Origin: Heterobilharzia americana
Lineage: Eukaryota > Platyhelminthes > Trematoda > Strigeidida > Schistosomatidae
Length of the DNA stretch: 64,000 nucleotides
Direction: 5' to 3'
Assembly: GCA_944470555.2 (NCBI GenBank)
Contig: OX104130.1
Location: forward strand, 48,579,491-48,643,490
Shown: positions 49,215 through 61,100 of the stretch, in pieces
Layout of the letters: every line of letters starts with the position of its first letter
Position numbering within the stretch: position 1 is the stretch's first letter
Notes under the pieces: generated by a model
Seen by the model: only the letters and a program-made list of their open reading frames with translations
The model's database searches: none
Told to the model about the DNA's origin: nothing
Translations under genes and position numbers: made by a program

Positions 49215-49395
49215 TGGATGCATTAGGCAGGAAGCCTTGGGCCTAGTCTTCGTGCTTTGTGACACTCATTAGCAAGATGTATCTGCAAACTCTGAAGAAC
49301 TGATGTTCTCTCATAGATTCTAAGTCACAGTACCCTATTTTACAGTCAAAAAAGTTACAGCCGAGCTATCGAAACCGCAATTGACCCATAGAGTG
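49215..49395 (-). repeat. Family D SINE with hammerhead-like segment (minus strand)
   Basis: On the minus strand the head TTTCGATAGCTCGGCTGTAA resembles an A box. A degraded B box (GTGACTTAGAATCTATG) follows, then ATCTTGCTAATGAGTGT, CACAAAGCACGAAGACTAGG and CCCAAGGCTTCCTG. The hammerhead-like part (49234-49277) has a paired stem I (TCTTG/CAAGG), a paired stem II (GTGT/GCAC) and GAAG in place of GAAA. CTGATGA has become CTAATGA. Confidence 0.55.
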
Positions 49396-49399
49396 GATT

Positions 49400-49520
49400 A
49401 GTTACACTGACTGATCTCTGAAGAGCGACTAGTCCCATGTTGTCTGGCCCTGAGTGAGGACCAAATTCTATCGACCACTTCGTAACGTGGTCAACAGGCT
49501 GAGACTTAGTATCACAAAGT
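49400..49520 (+). repeat. D1 repeat, left arm of an inverted pair
   Basis: GACTGATCTCTGAAGAGCGA, CCCATGTTGTCTGGCCCTGA, TTCTATCGACCACTTCGTAA. It is complementary along its length to 49690-49808. Confidence 0.55.
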
Positions 49521-49689
49521 GCTCTGACTAATTTTGAACCGCAACATTTGTTTATGTGGGTTCAAATCTCCAGAAAATCGGTTCTTTTGGAGTTGTAGAT
49601 AGACCATGCTGATGAGTTCCGACAGGCTCAAAACCCAGTTAAAGCATGGCTTCCTGTTAATTGCCCCCAGCTATCTGACATTATTGGAA

Positions 49690-49808
49690 ATGCTTCAAGA
49701 GACTCAGTCTTCTAGCTTGGTCACCATACTGCAAAGTGACCAATAGAATTCAGTAAACAATAAGGACCAAGCAACATAAATTTGACTACTCTTGAGTGGT
49801 CAGTCAAT
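49690..49808 (-). repeat. D1 repeat, right arm of an inverted pair
   Basis: The minus strand reads GACTGACCACTCAAGAGTAG, TTTATGTTGCTTGGTCCTTA, TTCTATTGGTCACTTTGCAG, matching the + strand arm at 49400. Confidence 0.55.
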
Positions 49809-52800
49809 GTATTTTTCCTTAATTATAAATGCAAAAGGCTCAATAAACGTTCGGTAGTGCCATTTTAAGCCTGTGTTATTCGTAATTGAATTTTTTAATC
49901 CATGTTTACTTCACTGACCCTCTAGTGGCTCCGTGAATGGGGTGCATGATATAAATTTTATCTGTGTATCTACTCACACTGCTTTAATTCATGCATCAAA
50001 ATATTTATTAGGAAGAATAGTTTGCAACAAGCAAACTGAATATGTTCTTAAGAATTATACGAAGAATCAATATGGATGTTAGAAAAGAGCGGTATTACTC
50101 GGCGATAATTTTCCACAAGCCGTTTCAGTTTATGATGGAAAATACGTCCTAGTTATTAAACAAATTAGAGAAATTCAGTCGACCTATGGGTAAGATCTTT
50201 TACAGGTTCATTTATGAATGCTCACAACTGTAGTTTTTATTTCAAAAACGATTGTTTTCATATTTTAAAATTAAGCAATAAGTTTTGGGGTGATACTCAG
50301 ACACTATCTGAGGTGTTGAGTTGTTTTACAAAGGCAGTATTTTATTTTACAAAGCTACGCTTAACGAGTGTACTGTTGCTTATCTTAGCTAAATCTCACT
50401 AGTCTTTATAACTAAAAACTGGCAGGTATAAGAAGTAAGCATGTAATTTACCAACAGCTAGTTGTACAGGCCGATGGGTATTTACCAAAAATGTGTGAAT
50501 CAACAAGATGTAGGTACTTTTGTTGGATAATTTTAAAAAAGTCTTAATCATAAACATTTAATGACTGTGAACTACTACATGTTGTCAGATGATGAGTGCA
50601 ATTAAAGCCACTAATATGAAATTACGTGACATATTTTCAAAAATAATATTATACAAATTCATCAAAGGGACTAATTGTATACAAGTCAAAGGCAAAACTA
50701 TTTTCCTAAACGATTTGATCAGAATATCGATTAAATCACCTATTTTTGATATCTGACTAGTGCGCTATCGATCCCTTTTCAAATATTCACCACTTTAATT
50801 GCCAAACAGCTGCTTAGAAGTACGTTATAACCTTATTATGATAGGCTTCAGTATAATTAATGTTTGGTTTAAAATGCATCGAGTTATTAGGTGTTTCTTA
50901 ATAGTTACTATTCTATTAAGTTGTTTTTTGCCCATGGAATGACACTTTAGCAAGTTCCTGAAAATAACATTTGTGACATACTGTGTATTATGGTTATTCG
51001 TGTGCCTATGCGTATGAAATATGCTGGACTTATTCCAACCTTAGTTGACTTAATGTGATGAACAAAGTTATCAGACACTAAACGTTTCTTGATAGGCGGT
51101 CTTCAATAAGCATCTTGCCAATGATTGGTGTAATTCAGATTGTCAGCAAATTACACCACATTTAAAAACTCTTCACCACCTCCTACATATTTCACAATAA
51201 AGTAGATTACTCTTCTTACATTTCTGACGGTAACTTTCATATTTCTGCTTCAGAATTCTTCATTACGGAGACACAATTGGGCCATGTTGTGTAACAGCCT
51301 TAATTTATGAGTTACAAATTTGGTGGCCAAAGAATACTTAGTAAAGACAGTGTTTCAGATATCGTTTATTCTTTTGCATCACTGATGGTGAGCGAAATAA
51401 CCCTTTTTGAATTGCCAAGAGTCTACTGCAGTCAGTAGGGCTAGCAAAGTGATACTGGAGGTGTCAGCAAGTAGATAATGTATGTTTGAGGACTTCCAGT
51501 AGCTATTCTGGATTAGCACTATGGAGAATTTTACATGCTGTTAAATTTCTGTGAAATACATCTTAATCTGATTTTACTGAGACATTTTATCAGCCCAAAG
51601 TGCAATATCGATGCTAAGCATTTATTTTCCTTGATAAGGATACAAACATCATTTTGAATAATGCTATATATTCAGTTAAAAAAATAAGAAGTATGTTCTC
51701 TTATGATTATAAACATTTAAATTTTTGATGCCTATGGTAACTGTGAAAACAACACAATGATCAGCCATCTAATAGACTAATGTCAGCATGACCGAAAAAG
51801 TGATGAAAGGCAAATTGGTCGAGTTGAATCATATAACAAAACTTTTAGGTTGACGATACCTCTCAGTTTATCTCTTAAATGCACCAAACACCTCATTGTT
51901 AAGCTTGGTATCCACAAGCATTTCCGACAGATGAGCTTCAGCTGATGCTTAGGATGTGAAAAATACGTTCATTTATTCAAGACCACACCAACCAGTCATA
52001 CATAATTTAGTCACAAACTAATCATTTTATTGGTAAGTTTTCTGACTTGGACAGTAAGTGACAAAGAACTTGATTTTACTGGAACATCCTAATATGTTTT
52101 GTTGCAGGGTACCATCAAGCAAACAACCTGGGTAGTACTGTAGTTTCTACCGAATAAGTGTGTACATTAAACGCTGTGGAATTAAAAAAAGCATAGAATA
52201 ACTTTTTCTCAGACTTAGTATTAACGGTATCTAGAACAGTCATATAGAACCTCCATCTAAAGTTGATTCATTAAGATGAACTTTCGACTAATCTTGTAAC
52301 AGACGAATCAAACACCTAATTATGGAAAAGTAACGTCAACATATTGTTTATTGACGATCGACTTTTCGGACAAACAGCTGCATGAAGGTGGTAGAAAAAG
52401 CTTAACTTGAATGATTCTTTTAAATAGCTAGGCGATTGTGTTGTAGAAGAATGGATGTAGGATTTCTCTAGTTTCAGATGTTTGATGCAAATCAAAACCT
52501 TCTCAACAACGAAAAATTCCTCGATACCCGTAACTTACTGTTGTTACTACATTAAACCAAACTGAGTCGTCTCCACTGATATATATGTTCATAAAAAGAG
52601 AATTTATAAAATATTAGAAGTACATCAAAAGGTGTTTTATTTTATTCATTAGTTTAAATGCCAATCAAAAGTGTTGAAAGAAAATCAACTGAAGTGGTTT
52701 ACTTTTCCATTTATTAAACATTTTTGCTCGGAACGTGTGAGTAGTTTCACCAAAATTTTCTTTGGATCTCAGACAGCATTCAATATAGGATTCATATAGT

Positions 52801-55800
52801 AGCAATAAGCAAGGCGATAAACATTTTAGCACTTTATCCGTGTCAATATTTTTTATGTATTTACTTTGAAAAAGATACATAAAACCAATCCTTCTTTTAT
52901 TCAAGGTACTCTACGCACATCTGTTTTAACATTAAATTTCAGTTAGCATTGCCAAATATTTTGGTTATTCAAGGATTATTCATGATTTGTTTGTACTTAT
53001 GGTTGGGTGCTTTAGGCAATCTTGTTACTATCTGTAACTGAGCACTTAGGACTTAATTTATATTGTTATGGCATCATTTGGGGTAACTCTAAAGGCCACC
53101 TTGACAGCAACTAAATTAAGCTATTAAACTTTCGTATTTTATGAAAATCTACCTTTTCAGTTGGAATAAAGAGACCTGATTGACTAGTTCATTTGTCACC
53201 AGCATGGACTTTACAGTAACTCCATCACTTGTATGCATGACGTCAGATTTTGCATTCTAAACCTACTTCATGCTAATTGTGATATACCTAGTACCTCTCT
53301 TTTGTATAGAGACCATTTGTAGTAATGAAAAACGGTTTAGTATCCCATTTCTGCTTCAAAATAAACTCTATTTTTAGATCATATCCTAATTTTGAAACTG
53401 GATTATTATTTTCTTAATGGGGCTTTTAGTACATGATATTTTTCGTTGTTTAGTATACAGGAAACTATATAGTACGTAGATAATACGCTGCTAAATTATC
53501 TAATAGATGACTTTACTTGAAGAGAAAGAGAACAGTAGTCTTAGCAGGATATCGTTAATCCATAATATTTTAGTGTTCCTTATCATAAGTTTACTGACTA
53601 AAACAGGTTCGACATTTGATCATACAAGATGTTTACATAATTAGTTTACTTTGATAGTTGCGAAGAAAACCGACTTCATAAGTGGTGTTTCCAGGGGAAG
53701 TAGTCACAGAACGTGTCACCTTAAAAAGGATCCATTGAGCTGCTAGGTTAATCGCACTTTACTAAAAAAGTAACTGAGTTAATTAAGGGTTGATAATCTC
53801 CCTTTTCATGGATTTACCGATTCACTTGTGCTTTCGAGAGCACATAGTTTGAACAAACAGAGGGAAGAAACTGAGTTGTGAAAGTTTTCAGCTATTCAGT
53901 TGTTCACTTTATTGTTGATGGATGACAAGTTGATAACCGGAAACCAATTAAATTAGTTGATAAACAGGCAAGCTTCGAATTATTGCTATTGGGTGATTGA
54001 GCTCAAACTCACGTAGTCGGGAAGAAACAGCCGTCTGTCTGCGCTTAACAAAGTGGCTTTAATCTCTTAGTCAATTAAATGCTTTTATGTAGCATTATCA
54101 ATTCCTAGACGTTTGTTAATATTCCGTTTGAAGTCCTTTATCTTATTCTCTGGATCCTACCCATCTTGTTTTATTTACTAGCTCAAATCCTCTGACTTTT
54201 TTCACATTTACTTTATGTTGCTTTTCTCTATATGCTAAATGCATTTGTCTCCCTTCTTTTTATCCAACTTCCGCTCCAAACTGGCTATTGGATCTTGAAC
54301 AAACGGATTAATAGTTGCAGTATATTTGTTCATTCACTTCATGAGTATTAAGTTGTAAATGATTTATATTGTCCCTTCTTCAAAGCAAAATTTTCCGACC
54401 AAAGTGACCTAGATCTGTAAGCATTTTGAATAATTTAATTACGAAAGTGTTTTAGGTTGTGAGAAGGTGATAAGGAACACAGAACATAAAGTGTCTATAC
54501 CATCCTGCAATAAATGTTATTCTCTCTGTATTTAAAATTATTGGAAAATGAAATTGTATGGAAAACTATCATTTTTTTGCAAAACATTTGAAAGAAAGAT
54601 TCTACAGCATAAAGTGCAGAAGTGCAAATAAAAATTTTGGAGAAGCGGGAGGGAAGTAATTGTCATTTATCTCGTCTCCTGGAAATAACATATCAGATAC
54701 ATCTTTAATAATCTGTAGAACTGTGGATAATATGAAATTACTCAGCACTTTGTCATACAGTTTCACTTTCTTTGAAAACTTTGAAAGTTACTTCACTTTC
54801 AAATTACACTGTCGCATTAGAGGGAGGATGAAATTAGTACAGTTTGAAAAAATGTATTTGCATACAAATTCGCTCATCATTGCTGTGGCATGTATGATAT
54901 ACCCTCTGTAATTAGGCATGGAGAAGACACCCTTTAGAGTAAAAGTTTAAATATATTTCCTATGAATATAAGGAAAATTATATTTCGTTTATATTAGCAA
55001 ATGCCGGTGCTATACTTAAGTAACAGCAAATGGAGTCATGTCATTTAATCTACCTTCCACTAGTGTCCCTGTCTCACCAATGTTATTTATTCAGACATCT
55101 CATTCGACACTTTCTAAATAAAGTTAGAAAACAAAATATATTGGTGAATAGAGATACTGAATATTATTTCCCGAGTAATAACTGCTTTTTATCAATTGGA
55201 TGTTCAAAGTTGGATAAAAGAATACATACACGCATATATAAATATTTTTAACACCAAGGTGTAATCGATATTACTGTCTCTTTATTGCCTGAAAATTTAA
55301 TAAATTATTCGAAAATAATTCAATATATCTATTTTATCAAGTTCAAAACAAGAACATTCCGGTCCTACCATCTCAATCATTCTGTATTTTCTGAAGAAGT
55401 CTAAATGCCTCAAGACAGGCTTTGCTTGGTTGAAGTTAGGGGTGCAGGATATCTCAGTGATTTTTATTGGTGATGCCGACTAGTAATTTTCTGTTCAATG
55501 GAATTTCTCTAGCATTACCAGACACGTGTAGTTTCTTAATATAATAGTTTGCATTTTTAAGATCCCTATAATGTAATTAAACGGTATTATTGTGAACTGC
55601 TATTACTGTTATTGCTCACTGTTTTTAAGCGCAGCCAGAATTGAACGAATAGTGTACTAACCTTTGCGGAAAGTATTTCACCAATTCAGTGTTTTGACAC
55701 TCTTTGATGTGCTATTTTCTTTGCTCAGTATTGCATTAATCTTTTTGTGTTTAGGTTTGTCAAATGAGAGTGCTATGTGACGTGTTAGTCCATCCAACTC

Positions 55801-58800
55801 ATAATTCAAGAAGATTTTGTGAAATATGAGTTCATATATATGTATTTGCGTGGACTGAGACAAGATGCAAAGATAATGTGAATTACTGAGTCATTTCATG
55901 TACCTGAAATACTACTTTATCGAAGTATTTTCACTTCAGTAGTGCAGCACTCGGTCATGGGGGTCAATATATTTCATACTCCTTTTTTAACTTCTATTGT
56001 TATTCGAGATTAATGATTTTATTCTTAAAGAGTCCACTGTCTTTATTATTTCCAAAAGGTGCTGAAAGTTGGGGGAGTTTTATCAGTTATCTAAAGCATT
56101 GAGAAAACTAAAGTGTAGTTCAGTTCTTTGCGTGGTAGTAATTCCCCTTGCAAGCTTCCTAAAACTAATGGTAGTTGTGCATGATATTAAAAGACTGAAA
56201 GCTTGAGGTGTCAGTTTTCATCATCAGTCACCTACAAAAGAGATTTTGATGAATTTGAATGGAGAAAAATAACAGATATTCAAATCCGAAAAGTCAGTAC
56301 TGTTATTACAGACAACTAAGGTGAGGTTTGATTGGCTGATTCATTGAAAAATCCTACTTAATTCATGTCAGTGCTATTTTCATCCAGCATTTTACGATGA
56401 ATCGATATTTATTTTTTGTTGACTGTTCGTTCGTTTTCTATATTTCATTTTCCTATTTATCGTTATGTGACTCAGAATCCCTAATAATAATTACAATCGC
56501 CCTTTCAGGTATCCTATGTTAAATACTACCTATATACATGTTCTTAAATTAGAACAAAATATACTATACTTTTAGTATAGGAAATATCCACTCTATTTTT
56601 ACTGATAATGTGAGTAGCAACCCAACTGTCTTCGATGACCGGTATATTTTACTGTCTATGGTTAAGTTTTTTACAACAACAAAAGGAAAAGTAAAGTTTA
56701 AATAGGCAATAATTAGTAAATATGTTACTCAGAACAAATCACAATGGTTTTGAAAATTTTCAGCCTTCAGCATGGAGACGGCAAGTCATTCTGAAGCTAC
56801 ACGAATACGCGTACACAACATAAATCCACCTCTTTCAAATCTTTTACATGAAGCACTTCGTTTATTTTTTATATCCTACCAATTATTATTGAAAAACTTT
56901 CAGAAAAAATATTTGTACATATGTTTTGCCTTTATTTGAGTGGAAACACTAAATCATGAAACTGTTTTGCTTCTTCTAGTTGTATTATGTTGATAATGAG
57001 AAGTGTCTTTTTATTCAAGGTTTCGCGCTTATTGACGTTACTCAACAAGACACATGAGACACTTTATAGAAAATAATTTTATTTTATTGACTTCAGTCAG
57101 TTTCATTGAATAACTTAAAGGTTTCACCATTGAGCTATTTAGGTTACAACAAACCAGTCATACATTTAGTTATTCTACATAAATTCGTCATGAGCTGCTA
57201 CCTATTGGCATCTTATGTGTGAATGTTTCGTCAATTAGGTTAGCCACTAAGCATAAAACTTCATCAGTATGCTTCAATCATTGCTGGGCAGTTAGGAAAT
57301 GATAACTATACTGATCACTATCCAGTGATCAGTTTGTGTACACCAAATACTTTTTATTTGAGCCATAGAGCCAAGGTCAAAAACCACTTGATTTAACCTA
57401 GTGATTATTTAATCAGTCTACCATAGTTTAGGTTTTCCTTATTCTGATAGAGGAGAACGATGACTTTCGCGATGTCTGTGGAAGATAATGGCTCTCTCCT
57501 ATGATGTTGCTTAAATGAACAAAGATTGAATCATCTAAGTCTCTTTTTTAAGGTTCAGTTTTACGACTTTTATCCTTTCGCGTACTGTTTTGTCTTCATA
57601 TGAGATTGTGTGACATGTTAGAGGTGAGTCGTTTTTAGACTCATCCTTTTTATTTACCGTCCGACATTCAGCCAAGTTATCAAACCACGAGAATTTAATT
57701 ATTTGCAGCTAGTAAAGTTATTTGAAACAGAACTTAGCTGTAGTTACACAAATAATAAAACGAAATCCTGTAATTGAACTGGAGTCAGTAGAGACACTCG
57801 TAAATGAATTTCCACCTTTTGAATAAGTGCCTAGAATAATTCGCCGCTTTTCTCGATATCTGGAAAATCTTGAAGTGTGCTATTGAAAATCATATGACCT
57901 ATGTATTCATAGTAATGGCTGTAACCAATTCTATACTTGTTTGCTTAAAATTCAGCTCAAATCGACTTCAGTGACAAAATACTCATATGTTTTTAAGTAC
58001 TTCCTTTCAACAAATATTGTTTAGCCTGAGGGTTTTTGGGAAGTTTATTTTTTGATTACAATAATAGAGTTATTTTCTATTCACCGATTCAGCCTAACTA
58101 AATAAAATGGTTAAAATGGTATTTAGATAAGAATATACACGTAGTTCTTGAAAAAACCCAATAAGTTCCTAACTTTCTTAATATCAGGACACTGGTGATC
58201 AAGAAAACAAACAATTGATTTCAATTTTGTGTTTATTATCTTTTGGAATTCTGCTGTAAAAATAATGTTATAGGCTTCCCTGATGGTCTTGACTTCGGCA
58301 TTGAATTTAATATGTGTGTAAAGAGGAGGAGTTAATTAAAGTTTTGTTTTGCAGATTAGAGAGGAAAGTAAATCAGCAGACACTTGTTTAAATAAAATTC
58401 ATCATTCCTTCTGTTTTTAACTTTGAGCGATATAAGAATTAAATAAAACTGTATTCAGGTCACAGAAAGTAGAATAAACATTTATTTTCCACCGTTCCAG
58501 TTCCTTGGTAAGATTAGTTGTTTGGGACGATGGTTAGGATTCAATAATGTAGTAAGTTGCAATGGGGGTCACATGACCTAATATTCTGTCAGCGAGTCTG
58601 GTTTTGCTTGTAATTTATTCATTTTTGTAAAATGCATATTCTTCTACACTGAATGCCAAGTAAAATGGTAGGCAGAAGAAATCTCAACTCACATTCTCCT
58701 GTATTAAATACCTGTCTGCTTGATGTATCCCCACTGTGCCACATATCTGTGTCAGTATAAACAAAACTATCCCCTCCATGCATTTCGGTAGAAACAGATG

Positions 58801-59459
58801 AAACGAAACTTTGACGAAATGTGATTAATAAATAATTTTTTTAATGAGTCACTGTCAGTTAGCTGTAGTTTGTTGAACTGCAGTTTACTCAATAAGTTAG
58901 TGATTACAGTTGAAACGAAACCTGGGTAATAGCAATAACTCATGCCACAGGTTGCCAGTTTATATGCTGGGGTGAACATAGTTTTCTTTCAGTTTTCAAT
59001 GCAGAGTCATTATTATTTGTCTACAGAAATGTAGTGTACAGAAAATTCAGACACTGGGTAATCACTATAGTCAGTATCTACCATCTGGTTAATCTACATG
59101 TTTGAATTATGTGCTCATATTTAAAAAGTAGAAAATATTTTCAAGTGAGTTCTTATGTAAACAACTGAAAGGTATATGAGTTTATTGCTAGTACTTTAAT
59201 AAGAAGTAGGGTAGCTTATTGAAGTACGCATTCTAAAGATATGTATAAGTCAAAATCTCTTCGTATCACTAAAAAGACTTGGCCGGATATCACTGCAAGA
59301 CGTAGGAAGCGCAATGTTTTAAAGCTGCAGCTAGTGAGGAGCACATGGATGGGTACTAACGCGAATTTGAACGTATTGCCTGATAAGCTTCAATCGTGCC
59401 GTGGTTAAAACGTTTAATCACATATGGAAAGAAAAATACAGTGAGAAATTAGAAAAGGT
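49809..59459. other. No gene recognised (9.6 kb)
   Basis: The longest featureless part of the window: AT-rich, with many short open frames (60-83 codons) on both strands. None has splice context, length or motif to support it. A pyrimidine-rich tract lies at 54100-54300 and a perfect short hairpin at 57310-57333. Confidence 0.5.
57310..57333. repeat. Perfect 10-bp inverted repeat with 4-base loop
   Basis: ACTGATCACT, loop ATCC, AGTGATCAGT. No transcript or element context is visible around it. Confidence 0.85.
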
Positions 59460-59960
59460 TTTGTAAATCACCCAGATTTATATAAGACAACAGATATCTA
59501 CTAGCACTTGTCGGCAAAAATGGAAAGACGGAAAAGACAAGTCTGAAGATGAAATTTAATAGTGATTTCAAAAACGCTGATATTGCAGGGGCTATTAACA
59601 GAAGACTGAAGGCTTCACTAACAAAAACAATTCCTGTGACTAAGTTGATTCCTGTATACAGAATACTGTGTTCACTATTCAAATCACAAGTGGAGATGTG
59701 GCCTTCCTGTGTTGCCATCAGCTATTTAAATCAATTTGGGTGTACTTACCGAAGGAGATACATTATGAGAGGAGCAGGAACTTAGAATTTCCGAACGTAG
59801 TTTGAAGAGCCTATGACTTATAGTAGCTACTGCTCAGAACATTACAGCCGCTCGATATCTGACTGTCGGAGAACATTCAGTAGATATCCTTAATCCTTTT
59901 AAGATTTTTTTTCGATTTTTCTGACATTCAAACGCCTTACACCTGGCTTATGTTTTTCAA
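59460..59960 (+). pseudogene. Penelope-like element, RT-to-GIY-YIG junction fragment
   Basis: In one frame at 59549-59785: MKFNSDFKNADIAGAINRRL, KASLTKTIPVTKLIPVYRIL, then SCVAISYLNQFGCTYRRRYI. The KLIPVYR block, followed by YQF-x-C-x-C-x-x-RYIGR (here NQFGCTYRRRYIMR), is the junction to the GIY-YIG nuclease in the PLE lineage common in schistosomes. Downstream fragments (SRYLTVGEHSVDILNPFK in a shifted frame, about 59850-59900) fit the region before the protein end. Residues preceding 59549 (ALVGKNGKTEKTSLK) also fit. In-frame stops follow 59785 and the frame shifts repeatedly, so it is inactive. Confidence 0.75.
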
Positions 59961-60400
59961 AAGGAGCCGTTATCAACCTCCCTGTACCCTGATGATCTTT
60001 TCTATTAAATGATTAAATAACGTTTCACTAGGTTAAAATACTTATATGTTCACCGGCTTTCACTTATATCGTCATTTGTTGAACTCAATATGTTCAAACA
60101 GACTGTTTTTGACTACATGAACTTAGCTCAAAATATTTTGCAGATTTCCTCCAGTAACTTATTTATCCGATGACTAAAGTATTTTTATATTCTAATTTTA
60201 TCAATGTCTCGCTTTTTATCTCTGTCGTCTTTTTATGAACTTTAATTGCATTACGCATACAATTTGAGAGTTTTTCATGCCTTTTTAGTCTTCTTCGGAT
60301 TCGCCATATAAATTTACTACTACGTTCTAACTTCCTATGCTTACTATCCTAACTGATCGATACTTTGCTTCTTTTCACTGAAGCGAAGTCTGTTAAACTC
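59961..60400 (+). other. Pyrimidine-rich 3' tail, probably of the PLE copy
   Basis: The + strand is strongly T/C-rich (for example ATGTCTCGCTTTTTATCTCT and TGTCGTCTTTTTATG). It directly follows the PLE coding relic. Assignment to the PLE is by position only. Confidence 0.35.
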
Positions 60401-60679
60401 CAAATAAAATGTATTTAGATATTCTACTCTGAAAGCAATTAAGAAGACGAAATTATTCTTCTCACACTTTTCAGCTTGACACATCTGTGTAGGAAATTTT
60501 AGGTCTTAGTTAAAAGTTGACATTTGATATAGGTTATGTTTGTATAAATCTTATTGTGCTTGGAATATAATTTCACCGTTTTGTATGGAATTATGGTATA
60601 AAATATATTTAGGTAAAAGTCAAAATAAAGATATCGGAGACTAGTCTATTTGATGTAGCACATCGTGATATAGTATTAT

Positions 60680-60860
60680 TTGTTATTCATCGTAGACTGA
60701 CATCAGTTGGAGGAACAAAGGAAACCTGGGAGCACTGGACAGCTATTTCGTCCTAGTATGGGACTCCTCAGCAGTGCGCACCCACGACCTCACCAGCAGG
60801 GATCGAACCAGCGACCTTCAGGTTCCACGGCCAGCGCGTTACCAGTAAGATGACATTGGG
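60680..60860 (-). repeat. Family B hammerhead SINE, left arm of a young foldback
   Basis: On the minus strand the tRNA-like head TTACTGGTAACGCGCTGGCC has lost a few bases of the A box. The B-box region is TGGTTCGATCCC. Next come a complete hammerhead (60732-60777) and the tail GCTCCCAGGTTTCC to GATGAATAACAA. The arm is about 96% identical to the right arm: roughly seven differences over 170 bases, with the outer 65 bases or so perfect. This is far better preserved than any other repeat in the window. Confidence 0.85.
60732..60777 (-). ncRNA. Hammerhead ribozyme with intact core (in family B SINE)
   Basis: Read on the minus strand the order is: GCACTG (stem I), CTGAGGA (core), GTCC-CATACTA-GGAC (stem II), GAAA (core), TAGCTGT (minimal stem III) and C17 (cleavage after GTC), then CAGTGC (stem I). 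Stem I is six perfect pairs and stem II four perfect pairs. Every invariant core position (C3 U4 G5 A6 N7 G8 A9, G12 A13 A14, A15.1-U16.1, C17) is satisfied. Stem III is very short (A-U, U-G with loop AGCU), as in Sm-alpha hammerheads, so activity may need dimers or tertiary contacts. Expected role: self-cleavage of SINE transcripts. Confidence 0.75.
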
Positions 60861-60884
60861 TGGCAGTTACGCTATATATCGTGA

Positions 60885-61100
60885 GCTAACAGAAGTTGGA
60901 AATATGAAGCATTGGATTCTGACCCAGTGGCTCAATGGTAACGCACTGGCCGCGGAACCTGAAGGTCGCGCGTTCGATCCCTGCTGGTGGGGTCGTGGGT
61001 GCGCACTGCTGAGTAGTCCCATACTAGGACGAAACAGCTGTCCAGTGCTCCCAGGTTTCCTTTGTTCCTCCAACTGATGTCAGTCTACGATGAATAACAA
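60885..61100 (+). repeat. Family B hammerhead SINE, right arm of a young foldback
   Basis: The 5' leader GAGCTAACAGAAGTTGGAAA is followed by a tRNA-like head with A box TGGCTCAATGGTAACGC (60928-60944) and B box GCGTTCGATCCC (60970-60981). The hammerhead is at 61003-61048 and the tail ends at GATGAATAACAA. All hammerhead pairings and GAAA are present, but the core reads CTGAGTA: G8, the catalytic guanosine, is T. Pol III-type promoter boxes look usable. Both arms would be transcribed outward from the centre. Confidence 0.85.

Noticed and set aside
53930..54100. Possible PLE C-terminus before a pyrimidine-rich tract (KKQPSVCA)
   Set aside because: Needs a frameshift within ten residues, and the LxLP end is not found.
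60928..60981. Functional tRNA gene
   Set aside because: A and B boxes are present, but no acceptor stem pairing or anticodon arm is evident; it is the head of a SINE.
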